From Streptomyces sp. NRRL S-337 (GTDB lineage Bacteria; Actinomycetota; Actinomycetes; Streptomycetales; Streptomycetaceae), in contig NZ_JOIX01000004.1 in NCBI RefSeq assembly GCF_000720175.1, forward strand, positions 62,001-126,000: a stretch of DNA of 64,000 nucleotides. Direction: 5' to 3'. Both the position numbers and the translations under genes were made by a program. The notes beneath the pieces are model-generated. The model did no database searches. It was given only the letters and a program-made list of their open reading frames with translations, and was not told the origin of the DNA. This document shows, one piece after another, positions 47,988-56,993 of this stretch; the first letter of the stretch is position 1; each line of letters starts with the position of its first letter.

Positions 47988-48884
47988 ATGGATCTGGCTC
48001 TGCTGCGCACCTTCGTCACGGTGCACCGAGCCGGTTCCTTCACCCGCGCCGCGGCGTTACTCGGGCTGTCCCAGCCCGCCGTGACCAGCCAGATCCGGGC
48101 GCTGGAACGCCAGTTGGGCCGTCCGCTCTTCCTCCGCTGCGCCCGTGGTGTCACGCCTACCACCATCGGCGATGAGCTCGCCCACAAAGTGGCACCCCAC
48201 CTCGACGCGCTCACCGAGATCACCGAGGCGGGGCTCGACCGGGAGTCCGTCACCCGCACCCTGCATCTCGCCGGGCCACCGGAGTTCATGGCCCAACGCG
48301 CCCTTCCCGCGCTGGCGCCGCTCATCACCCAGGGCCTCTCCCTCCGCACCGCCTTCGGCTCCGCCGACGAGCTGCTGACCGGGCTGGCGGCCGGCCACCA
48401 CGATCTGACCGTCACCACCACCCGGCCGCGCGGCGGGCTGCTGACCGCCACCGCACTGTGCGACGAGGAGCACGTACTGATCGCCGCACCGTCCTGGTCG
48501 GCGCAGTTCGGCGGCCCGGCCGTGCTGCAGGCGGGCGGGGTCCGCGTACTGGATTCCGTACCGCTCGTCGAGGTCCACGAAAGCCTGCCGATGATCGCCC
48601 GCTACTGGGCCGAGGTCTTCGACGCCAAGCCCGCGACGTCCGCCGCCGTCATCGCCGCCGATCTGCGCGCGGTACTGGCGTGTGTGACGGCCGGGGCGGG
48701 GCTGGCCGTGCTGCCGCGCTATCTCTGCGCCGAGGCGCTCGCGTGCGGCGAGGTCGTGGCGCTCCTCGATCCTCCGGTGCCCCCGCTGCGCACCTACTTC
48801 CTCGCCGTACGGACCGGGACGCTGGGCCTGCCGCATATCGCCCGGGCCCACGAGTGGCTGCTGCGGTCCGCGGTCGACTGGTGA
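47988..48884 (+). CDS. LysR-family transcriptional regulator
   Basis: A 298-aa regulator with N-terminal LTTR helix-turn-helix (LLRTFVTVHRAGSFTRAAAL, SQPAVTSQIRALERQLGRPL) and a C-terminal periplasmic-binding-like effector domain. ATG 47988 follows AGGAGG at six bases, so an upstream in-frame ATG at 47901 is rejected. The preceding AT-richer stretch (47880-47945, with TTGACT and an ACTGA-GCG-TCAGT inverted repeat) probably holds its promoter and operator. Target unknown. Confidence 0.92.
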   Translation: MDLALLRTFVTVHRAGSFTRAAALLGLSQPAVTSQIRALERQLGRPLFLRCARGVTPTTIGDELAHKVAPHLDALTEITEAGLDRESVTRTLHLAGPPEFMAQRALPALAPLITQGLSLRTAFGSADELLTGLAAGHHDLTVTTTRPRGGLLTATALCDEEHVLIAAPSWSAQFGGPAVLQAGGVRVLDSVPLVEVHESLPMIARYWAEVFDAKPATSAAVIAADLRAVLACVTAGAGLAVLPRYLCAEALACGEVVALLDPPVPPLRTYFLAVRTGTLGLPHIARAHEWLLRSAVDW

Positions 48885-48988
48885 CGTGCCGCGGTGGCCG
48901 GTGGACCGGTGAGGAGCTGCGGTGCCCGGGCGGCTGGTGACGGAGGGGCGGGGGTTTCACCAGGGCGTGGTTGCGGCATCTGACGACT

Positions 48989-49468
48989 ATGACCGTACGG
49001 CCAGTCGTCAAACGCACCGCCCGCGCGATTCTGCTCGACGGCGAGGACCTGATTCTGATCAAACGCACCAAGCCGGGACGCGCCCCCTACTGGATCACCC
49101 CTGGTGGCGGCGTTGAACCGGAGGACGCCACGGTCGTCGACGCGCTCCATCGCGAACTGGACGAAGAGCTGGGCGCCAAGATCGCGGACGTGGTCCCGGT
49201 CTTCGTCGACACCGTCGAGCACTTCAGTGACGGCGGGGTGGACGGCGTGAAGGTCCAGCACTTCTTCGTCTGCCGGCTCGACTCCATGGACCCCACCCGC
49301 CGGCACGGCCCCGAGGTCGACGAGCCGTGCGGCGACTACGAGATCGTGCGGGTGCCGTTCACCCGCGTCGGCATCGCCTCCGTCGAGGTCGTCCCGCTGT
49401 CGTTGCGGCACTATCTCGACGGCAACATCGAGGGCGTACGGGCGATGCACGCGCCGGATCTGGGGTGA
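48989..49468 (+). CDS. Nudix hydrolase
   Basis: A 159-aa Nudix protein with the signature GGGVEPEDATVVDALHRELDEELGA (GX5EX7REUXEEXGU) at about residues 35-58. It should cleave a nucleoside diphosphate linked to another group. ATG 48989 is favoured (MTVRPVVKRTARAIL); an upstream TTG at 48971 is less likely. Convergent with the PPOX gene. Substrate unknown. Confidence 0.9.
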   Translation: MTVRPVVKRTARAILLDGEDLILIKRTKPGRAPYWITPGGGVEPEDATVVDALHRELDEELGAKIADVVPVFVDTVEHFSDGGVDGVKVQHFFVCRLDSMDPTRRHGPEVDEPCGDYEIVRVPFTRVGIASVEVVPLSLRHYLDGNIEGVRAMHAPDLG

Positions 49469-49562
49469 GCCGGGAGACCGGTTCGCGCTGAGCCTGCCCC
49501 GGAGTGAGCCCACCGTGCAGGGTCCGCGTGCAGAGGATGCGTGCAGGGGCCGCGGCCGGGCT

Positions 49563-49577
49563 GACGCCTCAGGCGTC
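49563..49577. terminator. Hairpin overlapping the PPOX stop codon
   Basis: GACGCCT-C-AGGCGTC, a seven-base stem with a one-base centre, containing the PPOX TGA and lying between convergent Nudix and PPOX genes. Confidence 0.4.
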
Positions 49578-50540
49578 GCGTCGGTCGAACCAGCCGCGGA
49601 ACTGTGGCTCGTCCTCCGCTGCCCGACGCGGCTGGGCACGCGCCAGCACCCGCTCGACCCGGTCGAGGAACTCCGCGTTCAGCTCCCCCACGAAGTCGTC
49701 CCCACCCGGGACAGCGGCCGCTCGGGCACTGGACGAGGGGCCGGTCAGCGAGGGCTGGGAGGGGAGAGAAAGGGAAGAGAGGGGAGAGGAGGGAGAAGGG
49801 GTTCCGCTTCCGTTCCCGGCACCGTACGGCGCCGGCGGCTCCCCCTGCGTGTCCTCATGCAGGCCACCGCGGAGGTGTTCGTTCTTGCGCTCCGGGCGGC
49901 GGAAAGGCGCTCGGTCGCTCGCCTCGGCCGCCGCGCCGAAGAAGTCACCACCCTTCCGCTTGACGTCGTCGGTGCCCCACGCCCGCGCCCCGCGCTGCTG
50001 CGGCGGGACCTTCTGCAGATGCGGTATGTGCTTGGCGCAGTGGACGTACGCCTCCTCGACCTCGACCATGACCCACAACTGGGCGCGCCGGCCGGGGATC
50101 GGATCGACCGGCAGGCCGGGATGGCCGGCCCGCATCTCCTCGTCCATCACCACCCGGGCCCGGCCGTTGACGTGCAGCCCGATGCGGTCCCGGGTGAAGT
50201 CGACCATCAGGATGCCGAGCCGGGGGTTCTCCGAGATATTGCCGACGGACGCCATGACGCCATTTCCCCGGTATTCCGGGTACGTCAGCGTGCGGGCGTC
50301 GAGCACCTGCACAAAACCGGGCGGGCCGGCGCGGAACGTCGCATCGCATTCGCCGTGGCGGTCGGCCGTGGACAGGAAGAACATCTCCTGCCGGGCGACG
50401 AACTCCTGCATACGGGCATTGAGGTGGTCCAGCACCTGGTCCCGGTAGAACCGGTCGGCACGCTCGGTCGTACCGAGTCTCTGCTGCACCAGGTGCTCGC
50501 CATCGCTCCCGGGGCGCTCCCCTTGCGGCATATCCCACAT
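49569..50540 (-). CDS. Pyridoxamine 5'-phosphate oxidase-family flavoprotein
   Basis: A protein of about 323 aa with a split-barrel PPOX domain (about 25-195): ARQEMFFLSTADRHGECDAT, VQVLDARTLTYPEYRGNGVM, NPRLGILMVDF, LHVNGRARVV and VEVEEAYVHCAKHIPHLQKV. The fold binds FMN, F420 or haem. The C-terminal about 120 residues are Ser/Pro/Gly-rich and disordered, ending in a short helix. ATG 50540 (GAGAGG upstream) is the preferred start; a TTG at 50585 would add 15 residues. It starts 49 bp after the flavohemoglobin-like gene on the same strand, suggesting joint function. Confidence 0.87.
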   Translation of the reverse strand: MWDMPQGERPGSDGEHLVQQRLGTTERADRFYRDQVLDHLNARMQEFVARQEMFFLSTADRHGECDATFRAGPPGFVQVLDARTLTYPEYRGNGVMASVGNISENPRLGILMVDFTRDRIGLHVNGRARVVMDEEMRAGHPGLPVDPIPGRRAQLWVMVEVEEAYVHCAKHIPHLQKVPPQQRGARAWGTDDVKRKGGDFFGAAAEASDRAPFRRPERKNEHLRGGLHEDTQGEPPAPYGAGNGSGTPSPSSPLSSLSLPSQPSLTGPSSSARAAAVPGGDDFVGELNAEFLDRVERVLARAQPRRAAEDEPQFRGWFDRRDA

Positions 50541-50589
50541 ATCCCGCGCCTCTCGTGTACGCCCGTATTCGCCGTGCTCTGCCAAGACC

Positions 50590-52869
50590 TCAATCCCCTA
50601 CCGAGACCAGCTCTTCCACCGAGTCGTGCCGTATACGGTCGGACGGAATGCCGACCCTCACCAAAGCGTCCACGCCGCTGCGGATCAAGCCCGGCGGCCC
50701 GGAAAGATAGGCGTCGTATTCCCGGAACGGCCCGTATTGCCGCACCGCATCGGGGAGTTGACCGGTCTCGCTGCTTGTTCCGCCGCGGACTGCGGGCCCG
50801 GTGGCGACGACCGGCCGGACCGAGAGCCACTGGTGGGTCTGCTCCAGACGCAACATGGTGTCGAGGTCGTAGAGATCGTGATCGCTGCGGGCGCCGTAGA
50901 ACACCTCGACCGGGCGCCGGATGCCGTGGTCGGCGACGTCCTCGATCAGCGCCTTGATGGGCGCGATGCCGGTGCCGCCACCGACGCACAGCAGGCCGTT
51001 GCGGGTGGTGTGGTCGACGGTCATCGAACCGGCCGGTGCGCCGAGCCGGAGGACGTCACCGGGGCGGGCACGGTGGACCATGGCGTTCGAGACCCAGCCT
51101 GCCGGTACCGCCTTCACGTGGAAGGAGAGCAGACCGTCGGAACGCGGCGCCGAAGCGAAGGAGTAGTGCCGCCAGACCCGCGGCCACCAGGGCGTTTCGA
51201 TGCTGGTGTACTGCCCCGCGAGGAACGGGTACGGCTGGTCGGGACGGACCGTGACCACCGCGATCTCGGGCGTGCGCAGCTCGTGCGAGACGACCTCGGC
51301 CTGCCACCAGGCAGGCGCCACGGCCTCGTTCTCGGCAGCCGCGTCGATCATGATCTGGGAGATCGCGGTGTACGCGCGCACCCACGCGGCTTCGGTTTCC
51401 GGGCCCCAACTGGTCGTGGCGTAACGGGAGAGCGCGCTGAGCAGGCATTCGCCGACCGCGGGATAGTGGTCGGGCTGGGTGCCGTATTTGCGGTGACCGC
51501 GGCCGAGGTTGGAGAGGTAGCCGGTGAGCACCTCGGTGTCGTCGACATGCGTGGCCGCGGTGAGCAGCGCCTTGAACAGCCGGTCGCGCTGGGTGTCCAT
51601 CGAGGCCGGGAAGAGGGCCCGCAGGTCCGGGTGCTGGACGAAGAGCAGCGCGTAGAAGTACGAGGTGACCTTGTCGGCCACGGGCCCGATCTCGGCCATG
51701 GTGCGACGGATGAGGATCGCGTCGGGCGAAGCGGCCGCCTCGGACACGGTGGCCCCGAGCGCGGCGAGGGAGTGCTGGGGGGCGGGCGAGCGCGGGGGGC
51801 CGGGGGGAGCGGCGGGGGTACCGGTGGTGGGGTTGCCGGTGTTGGGGGTGTTCGTGGCGGGGTGGTTCTGGGCGGGGCTGTTCGTGGTGGGGCTGGCCGT
51901 ATCGCGGTGGGGGTTACCGGGGCTGGGGGTGGCGCTGGGGGCGTGCCCTGCTGCCGTGCGGCGCGCCACATCATGGACGGGCTCGGGCTCATGGCCACGG
52001 GCGGCGCCGCGCTCCCATACGGACGGGCGGGGCGACGGCTCCACGGGCTGGCGAAGGGCGGCCTCTGGGGCCTGCTGGCGAGTGAGGCCGGCAGCCGGCT
52101 GGCCGGTGGGCTCTGGGGCCGGCCGACGGGTGGACTCTGGCGCCCGCTGGCCGGTTGGCTCTGGGGCCGGCCGGTGAACCGGCTCGCCGTAGGGGCGCGA
52201 TGGGTCCTGGTATGCCGGGGCGGGGTCGCCGTACGGGCGGGTGGGGTCCGCGTACTCGCCGTCGGGCTCGCCGAACGGGTTGGGTGGCTCGCGGTGCGGC
52301 TGGGGAGCCTGCGGCGGCTCCGTCCCACGATCGGCGGCGGTGCCTACCGGCCGGATCGGGTTGACCGGCCGACTGGGTATCCGCTCCCGGTCGTTCGGAG
52401 TGTGGGGGATTGGGATGTGCGGCGCATTACGGCCGTCTTGTGCGCCGGAGTAGTCCTGTTCGCCTTGTTCGCCACGGTAGTCCCGTTCATCACGATGTAC
52501 GTGCTCGCCGTACTCGCCTTGTCCGCCGTACTCGCCTTGTCCGCCGGGGTAGGCGCGTTCGTCCCGATAGGCGCGTTCGCCCTGGTGGTGGGGCCCACCC
52601 TGGCCGTTGGGCTCGTTCCAGTCATCGGACTCGGGCCGGCCACGCCCGTAGGGGGCGTTCCGATCCCGGCCTTCCTGATGCTGGCCATCCCGGTCCTGGC
52701 CGCCCCGGCGCTGACTGTCCTGACCGCCCGGATCCTGGTGGTCCCGGGCATTCTGTCGCTCCGGCTGTTCTCCGGAGGACTGCTTCGCCGGCGGAGTGAA
52801 CCAACCCCAATCGCCGCTGCTGCCGCCAGAAGAGCCGCTATCGGCCGATGTGGTGGTCGGAGCGTCCAT
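50590..52869 (-). CDS. Flavohemoglobin-like protein with very long disordered N-terminus
   Basis: A 759-aa protein. Residues 1 to about 365 are low complexity, rich in Gly, Gln, Pro, Arg, Glu and Tyr, with repeats such as RDERxYxGxQGE, PxPxRPYG and PAPEPTGQ. A globin domain (about 385-515) follows, with TSYFYALLFVQHPDLRALFP (B10 Tyr) and the proximal His in QPDHYPAVGECLL. A ferredoxin-reductase-type FAD/NAD module (about 525-755) has WRHYSFASAP, LLCVGGGTGIAPIKALIEDV and FYGARSDHDLYDL. Expected activity is NO dioxygenase or O2/NAD(P)H redox. ATG 52869 follows GAGGCAGACC. The extension is absent from classical Hmp (about 400 aa). Confidence 0.9.
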   Translation of the reverse strand: MDAPTTTSADSGSSGGSSGDWGWFTPPAKQSSGEQPERQNARDHQDPGGQDSQRRGGQDRDGQHQEGRDRNAPYGRGRPESDDWNEPNGQGGPHHQGERAYRDERAYPGGQGEYGGQGEYGEHVHRDERDYRGEQGEQDYSGAQDGRNAPHIPIPHTPNDRERIPSRPVNPIRPVGTAADRGTEPPQAPQPHREPPNPFGEPDGEYADPTRPYGDPAPAYQDPSRPYGEPVHRPAPEPTGQRAPESTRRPAPEPTGQPAAGLTRQQAPEAALRQPVEPSPRPSVWERGAARGHEPEPVHDVARRTAAGHAPSATPSPGNPHRDTASPTTNSPAQNHPATNTPNTGNPTTGTPAAPPGPPRSPAPQHSLAALGATVSEAAASPDAILIRRTMAEIGPVADKVTSYFYALLFVQHPDLRALFPASMDTQRDRLFKALLTAATHVDDTEVLTGYLSNLGRGHRKYGTQPDHYPAVGECLLSALSRYATTSWGPETEAAWVRAYTAISQIMIDAAAENEAVAPAWWQAEVVSHELRTPEIAVVTVRPDQPYPFLAGQYTSIETPWWPRVWRHYSFASAPRSDGLLSFHVKAVPAGWVSNAMVHRARPGDVLRLGAPAGSMTVDHTTRNGLLCVGGGTGIAPIKALIEDVADHGIRRPVEVFYGARSDHDLYDLDTMLRLEQTHQWLSVRPVVATGPAVRGGTSSETGQLPDAVRQYGPFREYDAYLSGPPGLIRSGVDALVRVGIPSDRIRHDSVEELVSVGD

Positions 52870-53317
52870 GGTCTGCCTCGCCTCGAACGTCTTTCGGTCG
52901 TCTTCGCACTTCCGTAGACCGGAACTGCCCGGAATTCCCCCGCCGTGACCGGAATTCTTAATCGACTCAAGCGATTCCGGCAACACCCTCTAAAGCGGAC
53001 AAATCTCACTTCCTTGCGGCAATGTGGAGCAGATGCCGCGTCAGCAGCATGCCACTCAGTCCAGCACAACGGACAAACAGTCGGAAGTCCGGGTGTCACG
53101 GGCCCCTTCACCGCTAGGCTGACGAGCTTTGCCCGCGTCCTTGCGTACCCGCGGAAGCCCTCACCACCGCCAAGCCGGACTCGACCATACCGGCAGTAGT
53201 TGAAACCACAAGCCCGGATCTTGGAACACTCCGCACACCCCTCCGATATCCGCGATCCTCAGCACAGAGCGCATTTTCCGCGCACACATGGGTGAATCCG
53301 CCGCAGAAAGCGCGGAA
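52870..53317. promoter_or_regulatory. 448-bp gap with phased CCGGAAYT repeats upstream of the flavohemoglobin gene
   Basis: CCGGAACT (52919), CCGGAATTCC (52929) and CCGGAATTC (52949) lie on one strand at 10- and 20-bp spacing, that is, on one face of the helix, 50-90 bp upstream of the start. They are candidate sites for a stress regulator. The rest of the gap, up to the HAD gene stop at 53318, has lower GC than its surroundings but no recognisable gene. Confidence 0.45.
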
Positions 53318-53953
53318 TTACTCGCCGGTACGGACCAATGCGTATGCCTCCCGCAGATCACGTCCCGTGTAGGCAAATGAGGCCAGGTCGCTGACGTGGT
53401 GATCGGCATTCACCGCCACGGACCGGGGCACCGCCGCGAACAGTGCGGTGTCCGACATGGAGTCGCCGTACGCCACGCAGTCGTCACGGGTCAGCCCGTA
53501 CTGCACACAGAGTTCATCTGCGATCCGCACCTTCGCCGCCGACGAGAGGATGCCGTCCGGATTCACCGGCCGCCGGATCGGCACGGCGGGCCAGCGGGAA
53601 CCATGCGCCGTATCGGCTCCCCAGTCCAGCAGCCGCTCGACGAAGAAGCCGGGCGAGAGGGAAATCACCGCGCATCGTTCGCCGCGTGCCCGGATATCGG
53701 CCCAGACCTCCCGAATTCCGGCGAGCCATGGAGCGCCCTCGAACGCGGCGGCCACTTGAAGTTCGGTCAGCTCGGCGGCCCACAGATCGCAGGCCAGCTG
53801 CGCGAACTGCACCGGCGTCAGCTCCGCCGTGGCGAACCGGCGCTCCAACTCGGCGATCTCCCGATCGAGACCGAGCTGCCGGGATATCTCCACAGCGGCC
53901 GCGGACCCGTACAGCAAGGTCCCGTCCATATCGAACAGATGCAGCGTCCCCAT
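53318..53953 (-). CDS. HAD-IB family phosphatase
   Basis: A 211-aa phosphoserine-phosphatase-like HAD enzyme with motif I LHLFDMDGTLLYGSAA, motif II AVISLSPGFFVE, the Lys in SSAAKVRIAD and motif IV CVAYGDSMSDTALF. Substrate unknown. ATG 53953; the upstream side is a tandem-repeat region shared with a divergent membrane protein. Confidence 0.88.
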   Translation of the reverse strand: MGTLHLFDMDGTLLYGSAAAVEISRQLGLDREIAELERRFATAELTPVQFAQLACDLWAAELTELQVAAAFEGAPWLAGIREVWADIRARGERCAVISLSPGFFVERLLDWGADTAHGSRWPAVPIRRPVNPDGILSSAAKVRIADELCVQYGLTRDDCVAYGDSMSDTALFAAVPRSVAVNADHHVSDLASFAYTGRDLREAYALVRTGE

Positions 53954-54020
53954 GCCGGGGAGCGTAACCACTCCACGATCACGGGGGCAGGGGTCAGGCG
54001 GAGGCCGGGGCGAGGTGGGG

Positions 54021-54180
54021 GCGAACCGAGGTGGGGGGCGAACCGAGGGAAAGGCGAACCAAGGGGGAGGGCGGACATCGAGGCGGCTCGGACAGCGAGG
54101 CGTCAGGCGTCTCGGACAACGAGGCGACTCGGACAGTGAGGCGACGCGGACAGCGAGGCGACGCGGGCATCGAGAGGCAG
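54021..54180. repeat. Two adjacent tandem repeats with 16-17 bp period
   Basis: Units beginning GCGAACCGAGG at 54021, 54038 and 54054 are followed by units of the form CGGACAGCGAGGCGACG at 54072, 54089 (24 bp, expanded), 54113, 54130, 54147 and 54164. They fill the gap between the divergent HAD and membrane-protein genes and leave little space for a promoter. Confidence 0.88.
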
Positions 54181-54258
54181 CGGGGTTACCGCGACCACGA
54201 ACCGCCGCCCCGCGGACCGTACTCAAGGGCGCGTATACGGGGATACTCCCGGCGGCAG

Positions 54259-54852
54259 ATGTACGACAGGGGCCTGGCCACGACCGTGGACCGTATGCAG
54301 CAGCTCAACCGGCCCGCCCGCCGGGCCCTCCTCGTCCTCCATGTCGCCGTATCCGTCAGCTGGCTCGGTGTCACGCTCGGGCTGCTGGCGCTCGGCATCA
54401 CGGGCTGGACCACCAACTCCGCCGAGATGGCAGCCGTCGCCTACCGCGCGATGAAGGTGTTCGGTGACTGGCTGGTCCTCCCCCTCGCCTTGGGTGCGTT
54501 GGTCACCGGTCTGCTGCTGTCGCTGGGCACCCCCTGGGGACTGGCCCGGCACCGCTGGGTCTACCTCAAGTTCTGGCTGACGCTCGTCGCGTTGCTGCTG
54601 TCGGTCTTCTCACTCCGTCCGGGTATCGACCATCTCGCCGCCGAGGCCACCACCGGTACCCCGGCGCCCGACATCAGCCTCGTCGTCGCTCCGGCGGTCG
54701 CCTCGGCCCTCTACTTCTTCCTCACCGCGATCTCCGTCCTCAAGCCCTGGGGACTGACCCGCCGCGGCCGCCGGCTGCGCGAGGACCGGGCCGCCGAAGC
54801 CCGCGCCCGCCGGGTGCCGGGGAGCGGCAGGGCGGGCGCGGGCGTCAGCTGA
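54259..54852 (+). CDS. DUF2269-like integral membrane protein
   Basis: A protein of about 197 aa with four transmembrane helices (LLVLHVAVSVSWLGVTLGLL, WLVLPLALGALVTGLLLSLG, FWLTLVALLLSVFSLRPGID, PAVASALYFFLTAISVLKPW) and an Arg-rich cytosolic tail. The WLG/HxxxS and KFWLTL patterns fit DUF2269-type proteins. Starts at ATG 54259, GTG 54286 or ATG 54295 are all possible, and no SD decides. Function unknown. Confidence 0.72.
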   Translation: MYDRGLATTVDRMQQLNRPARRALLVLHVAVSVSWLGVTLGLLALGITGWTTNSAEMAAVAYRAMKVFGDWLVLPLALGALVTGLLLSLGTPWGLARHRWVYLKFWLTLVALLLSVFSLRPGIDHLAAEATTGTPAPDISLVVAPAVASALYFFLTAISVLKPWGLTRRGRRLREDRAAEARARRVPGSGRAGAGVS

Positions 54853-54900
54853 CGGTCGGCCGGTCAGCCGGTCGGCCGATTCGTTCCCGCACAGGCCAGC

Positions 54901-55431
54901 TCACTCCAGGCCCGCCTCCGCTATCGCGCTGAGGACGATCTGATGGTCCTGTTCGGGGGCGCCACCGCCGAATCCGATCGCGCCGATCAGCCGGTCGTCG
55001 CGGTGGAGCGGCACCCCGCCCGCGAGGAAGAGCACCGGCCGGTCCAGGGCGGTCGGCAGCGTGTGAAAGAGCCCGTCGGGCCGCACCAACTCGACGAGGT
55101 CGGCGGTCGGTGCGTCCAGCTGAAGGGCGGTGAACGCTTTGCGGGTGCTGGTCTCCCCCGAGATCAGCACGGCCGCATCGTCCCTACGGAAGCCGAGCAG
55201 ATGCCCGCCCGCATCCAGAACGCTGACGCTGCCCCGCACCTCGATGCCCTCGGCTGCCCGCACGGCGGCCTCGATGAGGCTCTCCGCGTCGCGGGTGGTG
55301 AACGGACGGACGACGGGAGCGCCGCTGTCGGCGGCGGACGCGGAAGCGGGACCAGCGGTGGAAGGGGAGGTCGCGGTGGAGGGGGAGGTCGCGGTGGAGG
55401 GGGAGGTCGCGGTGGAGGGGGAGGTGCTCAT
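54901..55431 (-). CDS. HbpS/GlcG-type haem-binding-fold protein
   Basis: A 176-aa protein of the GlcG/HbpS family: RDAESLIEAAVRAAEGIEVR, VSVLDAGGHLLGFRRDDAAV, STRKAFTALQL, FLAGGVPLHRDDRLIGAIGF and GGGAPEQDHQIVLSAIAEAG. The Streptomyces founder HbpS binds haem and regulates a sensor kinase; whether this one does is unknown. The N-terminal about 35 residues are four STATSP-type repeats encoded by an 18-bp repeat, without a signal peptide. ATG 55431 follows AAGGA at seven bases. Confidence 0.87.
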   Translation of the reverse strand: MSTSPSTATSPSTATSPSTATSPSTAGPASASAADSGAPVVRPFTTRDAESLIEAAVRAAEGIEVRGSVSVLDAGGHLLGFRRDDAAVLISGETSTRKAFTALQLDAPTADLVELVRPDGLFHTLPTALDRPVLFLAGGVPLHRDDRLIGAIGFGGGAPEQDHQIVLSAIAEAGLE

Positions 55432-55724
55432 GAGGTGTTCCTTGCGGGTTTCTTGCGGGCTTTCTTGCGGGGTTTCTTGTTGGGGAGAGAGGCCCGGGTA
55501 CGCCTTACCAGTGGCCTCGCTTAGGGCCGTACGCGTGGTGCTGCTTGCGTGCGGACGGCGTTGGGGCGGCGGAAGGTCCTTTGGCATCGCGTACGAGGGG
55601 CCGGCGCGGCCGTGTGGGGGCGGCCGGTCGGGCTGGTCCCTGTGGCAGCGCGTACGAGGGGCCGGCGGCGCCGCCCGCAAGGGGCGCTCGGCGCACGTCA
55701 AGCCGTACGAGCCCGCCGCGGGCT
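55432..55724. repeat. Gap with direct repeats between HbpS-like and MFS genes
   Basis: Contains three to four copies of TTTCTTGCGGG (55440-55490) just upstream of the HbpS-like start. Two copies of a roughly 33-bp word, starting GGTCC and ending CGCGTACGAGGGGCCGGCG, lie at about 55576 and 55644. No gene; it may include the MFS terminator. Confidence 0.45.
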
Positions 55725-56945
55725 TCAGTGGTGCGCCGCTGCCATGGGCTGGTCGGCGACCGTGGCTGCGCCGCCCGCGGCCACCACCTGGCCACGGCCC
55801 GCCTGACGCCGTTCCAGGGCGGAGGCGAATATCGCCACACCGAGCGCGGCGGCGGTCATCAGCGCACCGACCCAGTTGGGTGCGGTGTAGCCGAGGCCTG
55901 CCGAGATGACCAGCCCGCCGAGCCAAGCGGCCAGCGCATTGCCGAAGTTGAAGGCCGCGATGTTGCCGGCCGAAGCGAGCGTGGGCGCGGCGGCCGCCTG
56001 GTCCATGACCCGCTTCTGCAGCGGAGGCACGGTCGCGAAGCCGAAGATGCCGATCAGCGCGATGGTGACCGTCGCAGCGATCTTGTTGTGTGCGGTGAAG
56101 TTGAACGCGGCCAGCGAGAGCGCCAGGCCGGTCATCGACACGTACAGCATCGGCATCATGGCGCGGTCGGTGAAGCGGCCCGAGACCAGGTTTCCGCCGA
56201 CCATGCCGAGGCCGAAGATGGCCGTCAGCCAGATGACGGAGGACGGGGCGAAGCCGGTGACCTCGGTCATCATCGAGGCGAGGTACGTGACCGCGGCGAA
56301 GACACCGCCGAAGCCGAGGATGGTCATCAACATCGCCAGGCCGACCTGCGGGTTGCGGAAGACCGCGAGCTCGCTGCCGATGGGCGAGGCGGCCTTCGCC
56401 TGCTGCGCCGGGATCAGCTTGATGATGCCCAGCAGGCCGATCACGCCGAGCGCGGTGATGGCGTAGAAGGTGGTCCGCCAGCCGAACTGCTGGCTGAGCA
56501 TCGTGCCGGCCGGCACGCCCACGACGTTGGCGACGGTCAGGCCGCTGAACATGAGCGAGATGGCGGTGGCGCGCTTCTGGGGGGCAACGAGGTCGGCGGC
56601 AACGAGGGCGCCGATACCGAAGAACGCGCCGTGCGTGAAGGCGGAGACGATCCGGCCGGCGAGCATGATCCAGAAGCTGGGCGCGACGGCCGTGAGCAGG
56701 TTGCCCACGATGAACAGGCCCATCAGCAGCATCAGCATCTGCTTGCGCGTGAAGCGCGTGCCGAGCGCCGTCATCAGCGGGGCGCCGATGACCACGCCGA
56801 GCGCATAGAGGGTGGTTGCGTAGCCGGCGAGAGGGATGGAGACATCGAAGCCGGCCGCCATGTCGGGCAGCAGGCCCATGACCGTGAACTCGGTCGTTCC
56901 GATCCCGAAAGCACCGATGGCGAGAGCCAGGAGTGCGAGAGGCAT
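55725..56945 (-). CDS. MFS transporter, DHA1 (AraJ/YdhP-like) drug/sugar efflux type
   Basis: A 406-aa permease with 12 helices. The DHA1 start ALLALAIGAFGIGTTEFTVMGL, the motif-A loop LGTRFTRKQMLM, RIVSAFTHGAFFGIG and the PAGTMLSQQFGWRTTFY segment are typical of AraJ/YdhP. It probably exports a drug or sugar-like compound. ATG 56945 is divergent from a MarR regulator 132 bp away, the usual regulator-pump arrangement. Confidence 0.9.
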   Translation of the reverse strand: MPLALLALAIGAFGIGTTEFTVMGLLPDMAAGFDVSIPLAGYATTLYALGVVIGAPLMTALGTRFTRKQMLMLLMGLFIVGNLLTAVAPSFWIMLAGRIVSAFTHGAFFGIGALVAADLVAPQKRATAISLMFSGLTVANVVGVPAGTMLSQQFGWRTTFYAITALGVIGLLGIIKLIPAQQAKAASPIGSELAVFRNPQVGLAMLMTILGFGGVFAAVTYLASMMTEVTGFAPSSVIWLTAIFGLGMVGGNLVSGRFTDRAMMPMLYVSMTGLALSLAAFNFTAHNKIAATVTIALIGIFGFATVPPLQKRVMDQAAAAPTLASAGNIAAFNFGNALAAWLGGLVISAGLGYTAPNWVGALMTAAALGVAIFASALERRQAGRGQVVAAGGAATVADQPMAAAHH

Positions 56946-56993
56946 GACGGATCCCTTCGAATCATTGCGTCCGTCTCTTACGAGCGTCCACAA

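Noticed and set aside
51111..51126. TTCACGTGGAA in the flavohemoglobin gene as a parS site
   Set aside because: Both arms are mismatched to GTTTCACGTGAAAC; treated as chance.
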